DNA of 64,000 bases from Astropecten irregularis (Eukaryota > Echinodermata > Asteroidea > Paxillosida > Astropectinidae): NCBI GenBank assembly GCA_963971285.1, contig OZ020248.1:23271873-23335872 (forward strand), read 5' to 3'. Position 1 is the stretch's first letter; every line of letters starts with the position of its first letter. Both the position numbers and the translations under genes were made by a program. Under the pieces are notes generated by a model. The model searched no databases. It worked only from the letters and a program-made list of their open reading frames with translations, and was not told the origin of the DNA. Shown one piece after another: positions 43,554-55,045 of the stretch.

Positions 43554-45948
43554 AAGAAAAGTCAGGGTTTTTATAGCTGTTAAGCTGACTGAGGTGTGTT
43601 TTGTTGGAAGCTGACTGTTTTGACCGAATGCAGCAAACGAACGAACAGTCCGTTTCTAGATTTGTGAATTCCAATCTGAGAATCAGTGCTAAGCCCTCGA
43701 TCCACACCTTTTAACGACAGACCACTCTCGGTTAGGGCTCCCCCGTGCCTCGGTGAGTCTACTGAGCACTTAATTCTGTCCCGCCATCTACAGTTTAATC
43801 AGGATTTGGAGTCGACGGACCCGAGAATTGCCCTAAAGGAGCAGAACCCGGCCTAAGGGGAAAGAGACAGAAACTAGAAGTGAAGGCAAGAAAGTCTGTG
43901 TTTCATCCACCATCGTGGGAATTAGGTTTCGGGTTTTATCGCTCCGTCAAGCCTGTGCATCTACATGCCAAACCGCCAGACAGGTTCATTCCAATGATGT
44001 CGTTACAAAATCTGGCTTCTCTTAGTTTCCTCTGTGAGAGCCGTGAAATTTCAACGAGCCAGTGAAACGCCAGCGAAACCTTCGTTCTTTGGCTCGCGAA
44101 GTTTGTGTGCAAATTTCCGCATGCTGGCTTCTGTTGAAGTCTTCAGTCCCTTCTTTTGATATTTTGCAACTTCTATTCTCACTGAGGTTGCTCGCATTCG
44201 CCGGTTAAGTTTAACTGGACGTGGTTGAGATAGACCGTTCAGACGTCTTAAGGCACATTTGTAGACTGGTCTACGTAGTCTAGACCGTCCCTCCACGGCA
44301 GTCTAAGTTTTCGGAAATAGACCGTTGTTAGCACCAAAAACAATCTATCGTAGGCCGTTCAGACACAAGTAGGTAGATCCTTTTCGGTTTAAACCGAAGA
44401 CAGACAACTTTTAGTAGTACTGCGTCTGAACGCCCCAATAGTAGACTGGCTTCCTCAAGTCATTGCCTTGTTGCTTATAGAAAACCTCTTTTTCCATACG
44501 TGGCATAAACACTATAACTTCAACCTGTATCTTATGCTAGCTATTGATAAAAGGGGATAGAAAAATGGATTGATATTTCATATTTCCATTTGCGAAATGC
44601 TTGTTAACGCCGTGGGCTTGATGCAACTGCACTATAAAACCAACAACATATAAAGCCATACTTCTCTCAATGCAATGTTTAGCAACCAACTTGAAACGTT
44701 AAGCAAACTCGGCTGACATCCAAACCTTGGTCAGCACTTTGCCACAAATTGAAAACAAAAAACCCTCCTCCTCCTTTTCAGAAAAAAAACCAGATCAAAA
44801 CAAATATTAAACAGAAAAATCCAGACAAAAAAATAATTGACTTTGTTGAACTTGACTATGATATAGCGGCGGGTGACGTCTGAATTAGAAGCAGCGTCGA
44901 AAAGGCACTCTACAAATAAACATTTCAGTCCGCTGCAAATGATTGAATTTCATGCTCTATTAATTGAAACTGATTTGGAGTGACTTTCTCGGCGTTTTTT
45001 TTTTCTTCGTATATACGGAGAGGCCAGGTTCTTTTAGTAGCATTGGCTGGCCATGAGTAGCAAAATGGTTTCGAGTGTCCCCCGATTTTTTTTTCTTATT
45101 TCCCCTCCAAAAAATCACAGACTCTGCAAATGAAGGTCTATCCCCAAGAGAATGTTTTTATGGAAAGGTGAATCGCCCGAGGGACTCGGTGCTTTTTCTT
45201 GAAATTGAGAAACGGAGTGACTTTTTCATTAGTACTTATCTTGATCAAGTGCGATAGGCGCCCACCTGTATATATGTATCTGCGTACGTGCTTATGTGTA
45301 AGCGAGCAACAAAACAAACGTGTTTATTTTTGTTACCTCTCCGTGTGTTTTTGCCCTGTAACTATACTGGTATTAATGATGACTCGATCGGGCTGGAGAG
45401 GAAAAAATGAGAAAATTAAAAGCTATTAAGCGATCTGTCGCCCGGGCGCCAAGTTTATCAAGAATCATCTAACCTTTTTGTGGAAACTATGTCAGTATTT
45501 TCTACCAGTGAAAGCTAAAAGAAGCATACATGTAGGCCTACCATTTGTGCTCCTTTTACAAATATCTCTTAAAAGATACATTTATAGGGTGAACAGTTAT
45601 AATTTTTTTCGCTAAGGCTGCCCATATTTGCCGGCAACTCGATCACGTTGTAGCCGCATCCTTCGCAATTTAGCACACCAGCGAGTAAGGATGATTAGGC
45701 TCCCAAATTATTATTATTATAATCATTATTTATCTCTGCCCCAAAAGTTTAAGTCGGTGAAGGGCAGTAAGATGTACACATTTGAAATTTAACTATCGCC
45801 CCAGTTAAATTTCTGTCCGGTCCGAACGCAGCTTTTATAGGGTGAAAACACGAACAAGATATGTAAATGTCAATTATATGAATATTCATGAGCTTTGAAG
45901 CTGACACGTTCTGCAATGCCCTGCAGAACTTTAAAAGCAAACTGGCCC
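43554..45948. other. 2.4 kb repeat-poor intronic block
   Basis: Longest block without recognised repeat families. At about 44217-44440, GGCCGTTCAGAC and GTCTGAACGCCCC suggest a small hAT-like foldback. An 81-codon minus-strand frame (44296-44051) is basic and unassigned. No exon is supported. Confidence 0.35.
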
Positions 45949-46092
45949 GGGGCGGAGTTCACCAAACTCATCGTAACTTTTATACTCTCAATGTATAGGA
46001 TTTATGATGCATTGCAACCCTACGTAGGACACAATGGATTATCCTTTGTAACTCGAGTTACGATCGCTCGAAGGGCATCGTGAAATCGACCC
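45949..46092. repeat. Palindromic element with decayed GATTTCA left end
   Basis: GGGGCGGAGTTCACCAAACT at the left; CGTGAAATCGACCC at the right; interior like 36142 and 42847. Confidence 0.75.
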
Positions 46093-46436
46093 AGGACAGT
46101 CCATGACTTTGACCTTAGCAATTAATGTCTTGAGCCCTTGGTTGCGGGGTTTGCGGTCATCAGCCTTGAGAAGCGAGGAAGTTGTATGTCCATCTATACC
46201 TGGAGGAAATTGATCTTTCCCCTTTGGTCGAGCCGTTGCACCAGTCTTATTTCCTTCCAGGCTTAATTCTTGAACATGATGTCAAAAGACCGCAGTCCCA
46301 AACTTTTACAAGTCTATTTTGATCATTGTCTGGTATAGAATAAGTCTACCACATGTTTAATACACATGATACACAGTCAAAATATATGAATTAATTATAT
46401 GAATTGCAGTAGGGCCTTTAGTTATAAACTCAGGCT
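46093..46436. other. Single-copy stretch
   Basis: Nothing is recognised. Confidence 0.4.
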
Positions 46437-46800
46437 AAGGCCATAAAAAAAATTGTTGTATTGACGTAACCTTTTCGACCCAAAAATATGCCCCGACCCT
46501 AAACATTTTAAACCAAAAAAATAAAAATAGAAATAAAATAAAAAATAAAAATCGGAAAAACAAAACAAATTGCAAATTTGTATGCAGATTAAAAGCTTAA
46601 GTTAAAAGGAGCAAAAGATGGAAACCAGACTGGTTAAAGTTGTTATGTAATTTCTTGTCTTTATTTGACTCGTCAAATACTGTGATATACAGGAAAAAAG
46701 CATTTAATACAGGGAAAATTTAATTAAAAAAATACAAAATCCGCCCGCCCTACCCTATTTTCCAACCCTCCGTTACTCCAATACAACAATATATTTTTTT
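46437..46800. repeat. Diverged relative of family C
   Basis: AAGGCCATAAAAAAAATTG then TTGTATTGACG at the left; AATACAACAATATATTTTTT at the right; A-rich with CGACCC motifs. Confidence 0.5.
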
Positions 46801-47007
46801 TACATGGCATAATTGACGCTAGGCTTGGGATTAGGGTGTCTTTTACAAACCTTGTATAGTGTACATAAGAAAAAGTATTAATGCACTAATTTTTTATAAA
46901 TGAGCGAGAATTGCATACAAGCTGGAGGTTACTATGGGCGCCCCCCCCCCCCCCCCTCCCCTCCGATCACATGACATGGCAACAGTGCCTATAGGCCTAC
47001 ATAGTCT

Positions 47008-47230
47008 GGGCCAATTTCATGGAGTACAAAAATGTCTCGCCCAATAAAACAAACCACCATTAAAAATTCCATTTGATATTCGTGGTCAGTGAACATTGAA
47101 CAACAGCCAAAAAACAATCACAAGTGATACACAACACATGGAAATTTGGTTGCTAACCCTGTTTTTATAAAAACAGAAATGTCATGGTTAGCAAATTTGT
47201 TGTGCTAAGCAGGGCGGTGAAAATGGGTCC
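47008..47230. repeat. Family G MITE
   Basis: GGGCCAATTTCATGGAGTAC at the left; GTGCTAAGCAGGGCGGTGAA then AATGGGTCC at the right. Confidence 0.75.
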
Positions 47231-48076
47231 TTGTGATTGGAAATTTTAGTGAAATGTCTATCTGTGTTCAGTGGAAACAAATTGCTTAAAGTGTGCTGCA
47301 TTGTGATATAATCAAACTCACTTTGTGCCACATGTCTGGACCGACAGGCTACAGAATCCACAGTTAACAAGCTCTGAGGCAAATCAAATCCCGAAAGAGC
47401 TACGAGACCGGCGATTTGTCTTGGGAATTCCACCCGACCCGATCGTAAACAATGTATCATTATCAGACTCGCAAGACCTGCCAGGATAAATATGCCCAAT
47501 GTTACATTCGAGAAGGGTTTCATTTTTATTATAAAAAAAACCTCGTAAATGTGTAGACACATGATAAAATGCCGGCATTCGCCAGTTAACAGCGGCGATG
47601 CCCGCTCGCCGTACAGTGCCCCTCACACTCACGCGGCAATGTACTTTACCCTCAAGAATCGTAAATCACGGTAGCTGTCCAGAAAATTGAAAAAACATGC
47701 TTGAATTGAGATGATTTGGTGAAAGAGGGGGGGGGGGGGGCGCATTTAGTTACAAGCTTTTGATTTATAAAGGGAATCAGCGTAAGAATTACCCCCAGTG
47801 AAAGCAGGCACTGTACTTTTGCTCTCCCACCCTTTGATAAAACCATAAATCCGACGGCTGGGCCGATAAAAAACAAAAATGTTGCCTTCTGCCCGGAAAC
47901 TGACCCTAGACTGAGACTGAGCCAGACAGAGATGTTGGGTAGGGGTACTCCTACTAGACTTATGCGGTCACAGGGCGGCCACATGGGTGGGGGGTGGGGG
48001 GGGGGGTGTGGCAAAGATGACATTTGATTTGGGTGGCAGGTTTCATTCTTTGGGGAGTTCGTGGAATTCTGCCATT
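47231..48076. other. Single-copy block
   Basis: A 124-codon minus-strand frame (47562-47188) overlaps the MITE edge and matches no family. G runs at 47728-47741 and 47989-48006. No gene is supported. Confidence 0.4.
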
Positions 48077-48419
48077 AGGCCTAACAAAAATTGTTGTGTT
48101 GCCCTCAAGTGGAAAAATTAAAATTTTGGGTCAGTCGGTTGAATTTTTTTTTTTTTTGGGGGGGGGATTTTTTTTTGGCAGACTTTCAAACATTTAAGAA
48201 TAAATACAGGATGTATGGTCACCAGGGCTTATAAATCAATGGTCTTGGGTCGTTTTGGGGAGACACGCTTTTTTACTGCTAAATCTTACATTTTCTGTCA
48301 AAAATGGTGAGTTTTTATACTTTAGGACTCAGAGAAAAAAAAAAAAAATCCCAACCCAAAGTTTTGGCATTTTACTGTCGGTCGCTGAGGGCAACACAAC
48401 AATTTTTTTTTTAGGCCTT
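48077..48419. repeat. MITE family C, copy 3 (inverted)
   Basis: TTAGGCCTAACAAAAATTG then TTGTGTTGCCCTC at the left; GTCGCTGAGGGCAACACAAC at the right. Confidence 0.8.
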
Positions 48420-48503
48420 ATGAGTGCCTGACTATTTAAAGGTTGCATGTTTTTAATAGTAGCATAAACTGTTCATGGCATTGCCAATGAACTTTGAATG
48501 CTG

Positions 48504-49029
48504 TAAGGTACATGTAACTTCATACTTTGTTTTTTTGTGAAAAAAAAAATGCAGATTCATTGCCAAAAATATCAAGAACCATACAGTATTAGTCATCTGT
48601 GAAATTCCCAGTCCCATACGGTGCCCACTTTTTGAGAAAACAAAATTTGCAAATCAATTCTCAGGAGTTTTGATCTCATCCCGTTATCAGAACTGTTTTG
48701 GGTCAATGGTTTTACTCTTTTCAGGATAAATACACCCGTACAGCATTTCAGGCAGAATAATTTAAATGGTATGTTTCAGGGATGAGATTTCGCAGATTAA
48801 AGTCTGAATTCAGACTTTTGTGTTTTGGATTTCAGACTTTGTCCTCACAGGCTGTGTACAAAAGTATAGGAGATTTTCAGATTTCAGACTTTTGATGCTC
48901 CTTGTCAGCTGTTTTCAGACATTTTTATCATTGGTCAATCTCATCCCTGATGTTTCTACCATCACCATCCTTATACCCTGTAAGTTATAGGTAAATCTGT
49001 GGAGATTTCTGTTTCGGTATGCTACCTAG
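48504..49029. repeat. Family A MITE interrupted by a small element
   Basis: AACTTCATACTTTGTTTTT at the left; GTTTCGGTATGCTACC at the right. The interior is split at GGTATGTTT/CTACC. Confidence 0.75.
48777..48949. mobile_element. 173-bp foldback element with 6-bp duplication
   Basis: Ends CAGGGATGAGATT and AATCTCATCCCTG; ATGTTT at 48771-48776 and 48950-48955. Interior has TTCAGACTTTTG repeated in both orientations. Superfamily unclear. Confidence 0.8.
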
Positions 49030-49332
49030 GTGTAGAATTGAGAATAGACATTAAAATTGTACCAAGGCCTCGATTACATGGCTTTGCTTATTGCAAAACT
49101 CTTTCAATAATAAATAATATGAAACAGCCAATTTGTAAATATCCCCGGCCTTAATCCTGATTATCCTAAATTTTGAACAAATCCCAATTGGTGTTAGTAT
49201 TTTGGTGCCGTTGACAGCGCAACTTATCAAAAAAACAGACAAAGTGGACTTTAAGAGTGTTGGAATATGTCAGATTCAGGAAGGCTCAGAGCAAAAATGG
49301 CCGACAAGAATCAGTGTCTAATTACCAAATTA
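49030..49332. other. Single-copy stretch
   Basis: Nothing is recognised. Confidence 0.4.
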
Positions 49333-49529
49333 GGGGCTGTCCATAAAGTACGTACGCATGAAATGCCGACTTTTTTTACCTCCCCCTTCCCCCTCTGTGC
49401 GCATGGCGTACGCAGTGGTCCCAACCCCCCCTCCCCCTGTACGCATACGCATTTCACATTAGGTTTTTCACTTCGCGTGGTCCCTTGCTTTAGCATCATT
49501 AAAATGTCACCGTAATCCGGGCCGGTACC

Positions 49530-49693
49530 GTTATTGGGACGTCACTTTCAAATTCTGAAATGAATGACTAAAGTTTAACAGGTTTTTATACATTGAAAAG
49601 TGAACAAAGAAAAATTGACTGGAGCAGGATTCGAACCGGCGACCTCCTGAATACCGTACAGGCGCTCTACCAACTGAGCCATCCAGCCCTATG
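49530..49693 (-). repeat. tRNA-like SINE (family K), best-preserved copy
   Basis: On the minus strand the cloverleaf is nearly complete: acceptor GGCTGGA/TCCAGTC, D arm GCTC...GAGC, anticodon arm CCTGT/TCAGG, T arm with GGTTCGAATCC. It has C where U33 should be, a T-T pair in the anticodon stem and a T-arm mismatch, so it is a pseudo-tRNA rather than a working tRNA gene. A trailer AATTTTTCTTTGTTCACTTT follows. Confidence 0.75.
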
Positions 49694-49967
49694 TTGGTGG
49701 TGACCCCAATAGTCAACTATCCTTGTTCGTTTGGCAGTCAGAAGCCATGAAACCACGCACACACCGCCACACCCCAGGGATTGTTTCAATGATACACGCA
49801 ACAATGCTGCAACCTGGGAACGGTACATGGGGGATCACTCAAAGAGGATACGGCTTTTTAATTATTATATTCGTGAAATAACCACATGTGGCGGTGTGTG
49901 CGTGGTTTCATGGTTTCTGACTGCCAAACGAACAAGGATAGTTGACTATTGGGGTCACCACCAACAT

Positions 49968-50065
49968 AGGGCTGGATGGCTCAGTTGGTAGAGCGCCTGT
50001 ACGGTATTCAGGAGGTCGCCGGTTGGAATCCCGCTCAAGTCAATTTTTCTTTGTTCACTTTTCAA
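49968..50065 (+). repeat. tRNA-like SINE (family K), inverted partner
   Basis: GGCTGGATGGCTCAGTTGGT then AGAGCGCCTGTACGG, but the B box has changed to GGTTGGAATCC. Confidence 0.75.
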
Positions 50066-50310
50066 TAGGTTTTTATACAGATGGATTTTACTATTTTTTA
50101 CCATTTTGAATAAGAAAAAAAAGGAAGAAACTAAACAATCCCGGTGCTTTTTTCACGGTTTTTACCTCTCTTTTCGCGCGATAATGCTATGCAAAATTTT
50201 CGTTTGCGTACGGTACGCATTAGCCTTAACCCTCCCCCTCCCCCGTACGCATGGCGTATGCATCGGTAACAACCCCCCCTTCGTGCGTACGTACTTTATG
50301 GACGGCCCCT

Positions 50311-51404
50311 TACAGCACAAACGTACACATTTACAAAGTCTTTAATTTCTGAATTGAAGATCTAATCATCTACTGTTTATCCATAATACTTGGAGAAATC
50401 TATTCGCTGCATTTTATACGAGACTTAATACGCGTATTAAAATGCATGAGCACTTAAAACCATTGCCCCCTAGGGTGTTTGTCTTAAAGTTAGATCATAT
50501 TTCATAATTCGAAGAAGTCATTGAGCTAACTGGTTAAGATATGCGAGTCAAATGAATACAGATATTCCAACTTCAACTGGGGGTGCGTTTTGGCGGCCGG
50601 AACCGTGAACATGTTTCTGCATTAATATTGGTTTGGCGTTTAATTGGCGACTTTGGTTCTGCCGTAGTGACGTTGTTATGAGTTCAAACGAACGAGAACC
50701 GAAGGAAGGGATTGGTTTACGGTCGGTCATTGTCGGTCCATCATGGCTACCTACAGATCCGACTCCTTAGAGGGGGCTTGAGCCCTCCCCCCCCCCCAAA
50801 AAAAAAGAAGAAAATACTGGATCTTTTCAGTTATTAAGCGCCAATTACATGAAAAATGCGTTGTGTAGGCTATAGATTTCTACTCCTAAAAAGACATACA
50901 TGTAACAGAAGCGAGTGTTAGAAGAAGGGTCTTGCCCCAAAAATAAGTGGCTCTTCTAGCTCCCCCCCCAAAAAAAGAAGAAGAAATAATGCCTCTTCTA
51001 ACCCCAACAAATATTGGCTCTAGAACTACACATGCAGGGGGCCCAATTTTATGGCTTAACTGCGGAATTCGGTTATATAATCCTCGTTCCTGACTTACAG
51101 AGCCAACATCCGATTCCTATGCCATTTGACAAAAAGCGACGGAGAAATCCACACTCGTGCAATCGACTCCCATGCACGACTGGAATATTCCACACTTAGC
51201 AGGATCTTGTATCAAATCTGAGAATATGTCTGTTTCCATAAGCTACACTTAGAATTCTAGCCGTGGAATAATTTTGGGCCTACCGTACCGGTGTGCCTTT
51301 ACACTGAAGTGCCCTGTTTTATATGCTACTGGGCCAGTCCCACTTCAGGCTGTTTTCGCTGTTCTCTTAAAAATAACAAATATCCTCAAACAGAAATCTA
51401 CTTC
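50311..51404. other. ~1.1 kb single-copy block
   Basis: CCCCCAAAAAAAAG-type tracts near 50789, 50963. No exon or family is recognised. Confidence 0.4.
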
Positions 51405-51636
51405 GGGGGCCAATTTCACTTCGCTGCTTAGCACACAAATTTGCTAGGCATGACATTTCAGTCTTCATAAAAACAGGGTTAGCTGTAGACCAAATGTCCA
51501 TGTGTTGTGTATCGCTTGTGATTGTTTTTTGGCTGTTGTTCACTGACCATTTTTTAACTGTGGTTTGTTTTATTGGGCAAGATTTGTTAGTGCTAAGCAA
51601 ATTTGTTGTGCTTAGCAGCGCCATGAAGTTGGCCCC
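51405..51636. repeat. Family G MITE
   Basis: GGGGGCCAATTTCACTTCGC at the left; GCAGCGCCATGAAGTTGGCC at the right. Confidence 0.75.
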
Positions 51637-51944
51637 AGGTCCCAGTTTCATGGCTATGCTTACTGCTGAATTTGCTACTTATAATTCTCATTCTTTACTT
51701 TGATACTAAGCTAGCATCAATTTTCTATGCTATTCGAGATTGTAAGAAAAGCTTAGTTATAATAATAATAATAATAGTTTTTGTATAGCTTAAATTCCAG
51801 GGGCGGGTCCAGGGAGCGTGGTTGCACATGAACCCCCCTCCTTTCTTCCAGCCCCTCCCCTCCCCCCAAAAAAAGAAAGAAGAAAAACAATATATAGGTA
51901 GGGAGAAAGACTCAAAAAGAGAAGCAAAAAGAAGGGGGGAGACA
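51637..51944. other. Non-coding with diverged element pieces
   Basis: GGTCCCAGTTTCATGGCTATGC (51647 on) resembles a family G start; an AAT run lies near 51761-51775. Confidence 0.4.
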
Positions 51945-52078
51945 AAATTATCATCGCTAAAGCCTAAATCCATTTTTTGTACGAAAAAATTGCTACGCAA
52001 AGTAGCGATCGATTTTCCGTTAGCGATGTATTTTGGCTTTAGCAATGATCACAAGCGTAAAAAGTGAAATCGGCCACT
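51945..52078. repeat. GATTTCA-end palindrome, left end lost
   Basis: CATCGCTAAAGCCTAAATCC and TTTGGCTTTAGCAATGATCA are inverted; right end AGTGAAATCGGCC. Same subtype as 63283. Confidence 0.7.
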
Positions 52079-52443
52079 GGGGCCATTTTCATGGCGCTGT
52101 TAAGCGTAAAAAAATTTGCTTAGCACAAAATGTCTTGCTCAATTAAACAAACCACCATTAAAACATCCATTTGATATTCATAGTCAGCGAACAACAGCCA
52201 AAGAACAATCACAAGCGATACGCAACACATGGAAAATGTATGAAAAAGTTTGCTAATATTTTGTGTAACAAAGACTAGGCAAGATGTGATCAATGGTACA
52301 AAAATGGAGACTTGATAGGCTTTCATCTTTATACTAGAGCCCACAGAACTGTGCTAAGCTGCTAAAAGTGTAACGAAACTATAAACCGTGGAAATGCCCT
52401 TATACTAAATTTTTGTACTAAGCAGGGCAGTGAAATTGACCCC
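52078..52443. repeat. Family G MITE, expanded interior
   Basis: GGGGCCATTTTCATGGCGC then TGTTAAGCG at the left; AAGCAGGGCAGTGAAATTGA then CCCC at the right. About 120 bp longer than other copies. Confidence 0.7.
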
Positions 52444-52522
52444 AGTTTGTGTCTGTGCTGAACAGTTTGTGTTACAAGAGCAACTCCCGAGATAGAAGGG
52501 TTTTTTTTTGGCACAAACATCT

Positions 52523-52806
52523 GGGGTGCGTTCCACTCCAGCTAACTACGCGCACGGCGCACAATGTGTACCACCGTTTTCAAACCGGAACGCGCTGTTC
52601 GCCAAACACGCACATAACGTTCGCCTAACAGCAAACTGTGTAGAGGAGGTGTTTGCTGAAGTTGGCTAACTACATCGAATGAAAGATGGACGCAGTACGC
52701 AACACATGTTCGCGGTTTGTTGCGTGTGCGTTCCACTACAGAATCCAAGCGTAACGCAAACGGCGCGAACATGTTCGCGTATGTTCGGGGGAGCGGAACG
52801 CACCCC
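52523..52806. repeat. 284-bp MITE with GGGGTGCGTTCC ends
   Basis: GGGGTGCGTTCCACTCCAGC at the left; GGAGCGGAACGCACCCC at the right. Interior has TGTTCGCG/CGCGAACA motifs. One copy seen. Confidence 0.75.
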
Positions 52807-53267
52807 TGGTAATGTATGCAAATTTAAGCAGACTGACAACACATTGTACATAAACATTCTTATTGCGTTTTGAGATATAATATTATTTGTAATGACATGA
52901 CAATTATTTCTTTTTCCTAAGCAAATTTGTTTAGTATCCAATCTTATTATTTTTTTATTCAATAATATTTTTATAATGAATAATAATCATCAACAATCCT
53001 ACACTCTGTTGTGATTTTAGTGTTCATGGGATTTTTCCGCCCAGCGCTTAAGGAAACAATTTCCGCAGCTGGGTACACTCAGTACATGGAGCTTGTTTAC
53101 ATTGCTAAGCAATGTGTTTTATTACACACTCTCGAAAAGAAAAATCAATACTTTGTGCAAATCTACTCCTCTTTTTCCAATTAGTACGTCTCTGAAGCTG
53201 TTGACAAAATCCTTCTGTAAATTTAGTAATCGGGTTTTGTATTCATTTGGCAATTAATGAGATATCC
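52807..53267. other. AT-rich single-copy stretch
   Basis: Nothing is recognised. Confidence 0.4.
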
Positions 53268-55045
53268 CCCTGTACAAATCCTGCCCCAACCTGGTGGAAT
53301 GACCCATAATAGAATGGTACAAGTCTGCTGATGCTACATGGACACCCACTGTACAAATCCTGCCCCAACCTGGTGGAATGACCCATAATAGAATGGTACA
53401 AGTCTGCTGATGCTACATGGACACCGTACAAATCCTGCCCCAACCTGGTGGAATGTCCCATAATAGAATGGTACAAGTCTGCTGATGCTACATGGACACC
53501 GTACAAATCCTGCCCCAACCTGGTGGAATGTCCCATAATAGAATGGTACAAGTCTGTTGATGCTACATGGACACCGTACAAATCCTGCCCCAACCTGGTG
53601 GAATGACCCATAATAGAATGGTACAAGTCTGCTGATGCTACATAGACACCGTACAAATCCTGCCCCAACCTGGTGGAATGTCCCATAATAGAATGGTACA
53701 AGTCTGTTGATGCTACATGGACACCGTACAAATCCTGCCCCAACCTGGTGGAATGTCCCATAATAGAATGGTACAAGTCTGCTGGTGCTACATGGACACC
53801 GTACAAATCCTGCCCCAACCTGGTGGAATGTCCCATAATAGAATGGTACAAGTCTGCTGATGCTACATGGACACCGTACAAATCCTGCCCCAACCTGGTG
53901 GAATGTCCCATAATAGAATGGTACAAGTCTGCTGATGCTACATGGACACCCACTGTACAAATCCTGCCCCAACCTGGTGGAATGTCCCATAATAGAATGG
54001 TACAAGTCTGCTGATGCTACATGGACACCCACTGTACAAATCCTGCCCCAACCTGGTGGAATGACCCATAATAGAATGGTACAAGTCTGCTGATGCTACA
54101 TGGACACTGTACAAATCCTGCCCCAACCTGGTGGAATGACCCAGAATAGAATGGTACAAGTCTGCTGATGCTACATGGACACCGTCACAAATCCTGCCCC
54201 AACCTGGTGGAATGACCCATAATAGAATGGTACAAGTCTGCTGATGCTACATGGACACTGTACAAATCCTGCCCCAACCTGGTGGAATGACCCATAATAG
54301 AATGGTACAAGTCTGCTGATGTTACATGGACACTGTGCAAATCCTGCCCCAACCTGGTGGAATGACCCATAATAATGGTACAAGTCTGCTGATGCTACAT
54401 GGACACCATACAAATCCTGCCCCAACCTGGTGGAATGACCCATAATAGAATGGTACAAGTCTGTTGATGCTACATGGACACCGTCACAAATCCTGCCCCA
54501 ACCTGGTGGAATGACCCATAATAGAATGGTACAAGTCTGCTGATGCTACATGGACACCATACAAATCCTGCCCCAACCTGGTGGAATGACCCATAATAGA
54601 ATGGTACAAGTCTGCTGATGCTACATGGACACCGTCACAAATCCTGCCCCAACCTGGTGGAATGACCCATAATAGAATGGTACAAGTCTGCTGATGCTAC
54701 ATGGACACCATACAAATCCTGCCCCAACCTGGTGGAATGACCCATAATAGAATGGTACAAGTCTGCTGATGCTACATGGACACCGTCACAAATCCTGCCC
54801 CAACCTGGTGGAATGACCCATAATAGAATGGTACAAGTCTGCTGATGCTACATGGACACCATACAAATCCTGCCCCAACCTGGTGGAATGACCCATAATA
54901 GAATGGTACAAGTCTGCTGATGCTACATGGACACCGTCACAAATCCTGCCCCAACCTGGTGGAATGACCCATAATAGAATGGTACAAGTCTGCTGATGCT
55001 ACATGGACACCGTCACAAATCCTGCCCAAACCTGATGGAATGACC
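53268..55045. repeat. 75-bp satellite array, about 23-24 units
   Basis: Unit: GTACAAATCCTGCCCCAACC, TGGTGGAATGACCCATAATA, GAATGGTACAAGTCTGCTGA, TGCTACATGGACACC. Most units are 75 bp (25 codons), which keeps frames open on the minus strand; some are 76 or 80 bp. From about 54407, units ending in CATAC and in GTCAC alternate, a two-unit higher-order repeat. I do not regard the frames as protein. Confidence 0.95.

Larger units (their letters stand above)
49333..50310. mobile_element. ~978-bp foldback element with inverted tRNA-like arms
   Basis: Ends GGGGCTGTCCATAAAGTACG and CGTACTTTATGGACGGCCCC are inverted, flanked by TTA on both sides (PIF/Harbinger-like target, inferred). Inside, two ~165-bp arms (about 49605-49770 and 49885-50050) are inverted copies, each ending in a tRNA-like sequence. 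GTACGCATGGCGTACGCA-type motifs lie near both ends. No transposase. Confidence 0.8.

Noticed and set aside
49620..49690. Functional tRNA gene on the minus strand
   Set aside because: The cloverleaf is close, but U33 is C, the anticodon and T stems have mismatches, and the sequence recurs as part of a dispersed repeat; kept as a pseudo-tRNA SINE.
53243..54032. Long minus-strand frames (236 and 232 codons) with a repeated VHVASADLYHSIMGHSTRLG-like peptide
   Set aside because: The 75-bp unit is a multiple of three, so frames stay open by period; two frames are open at once and unit-length changes break them. No signal of selection is visible.
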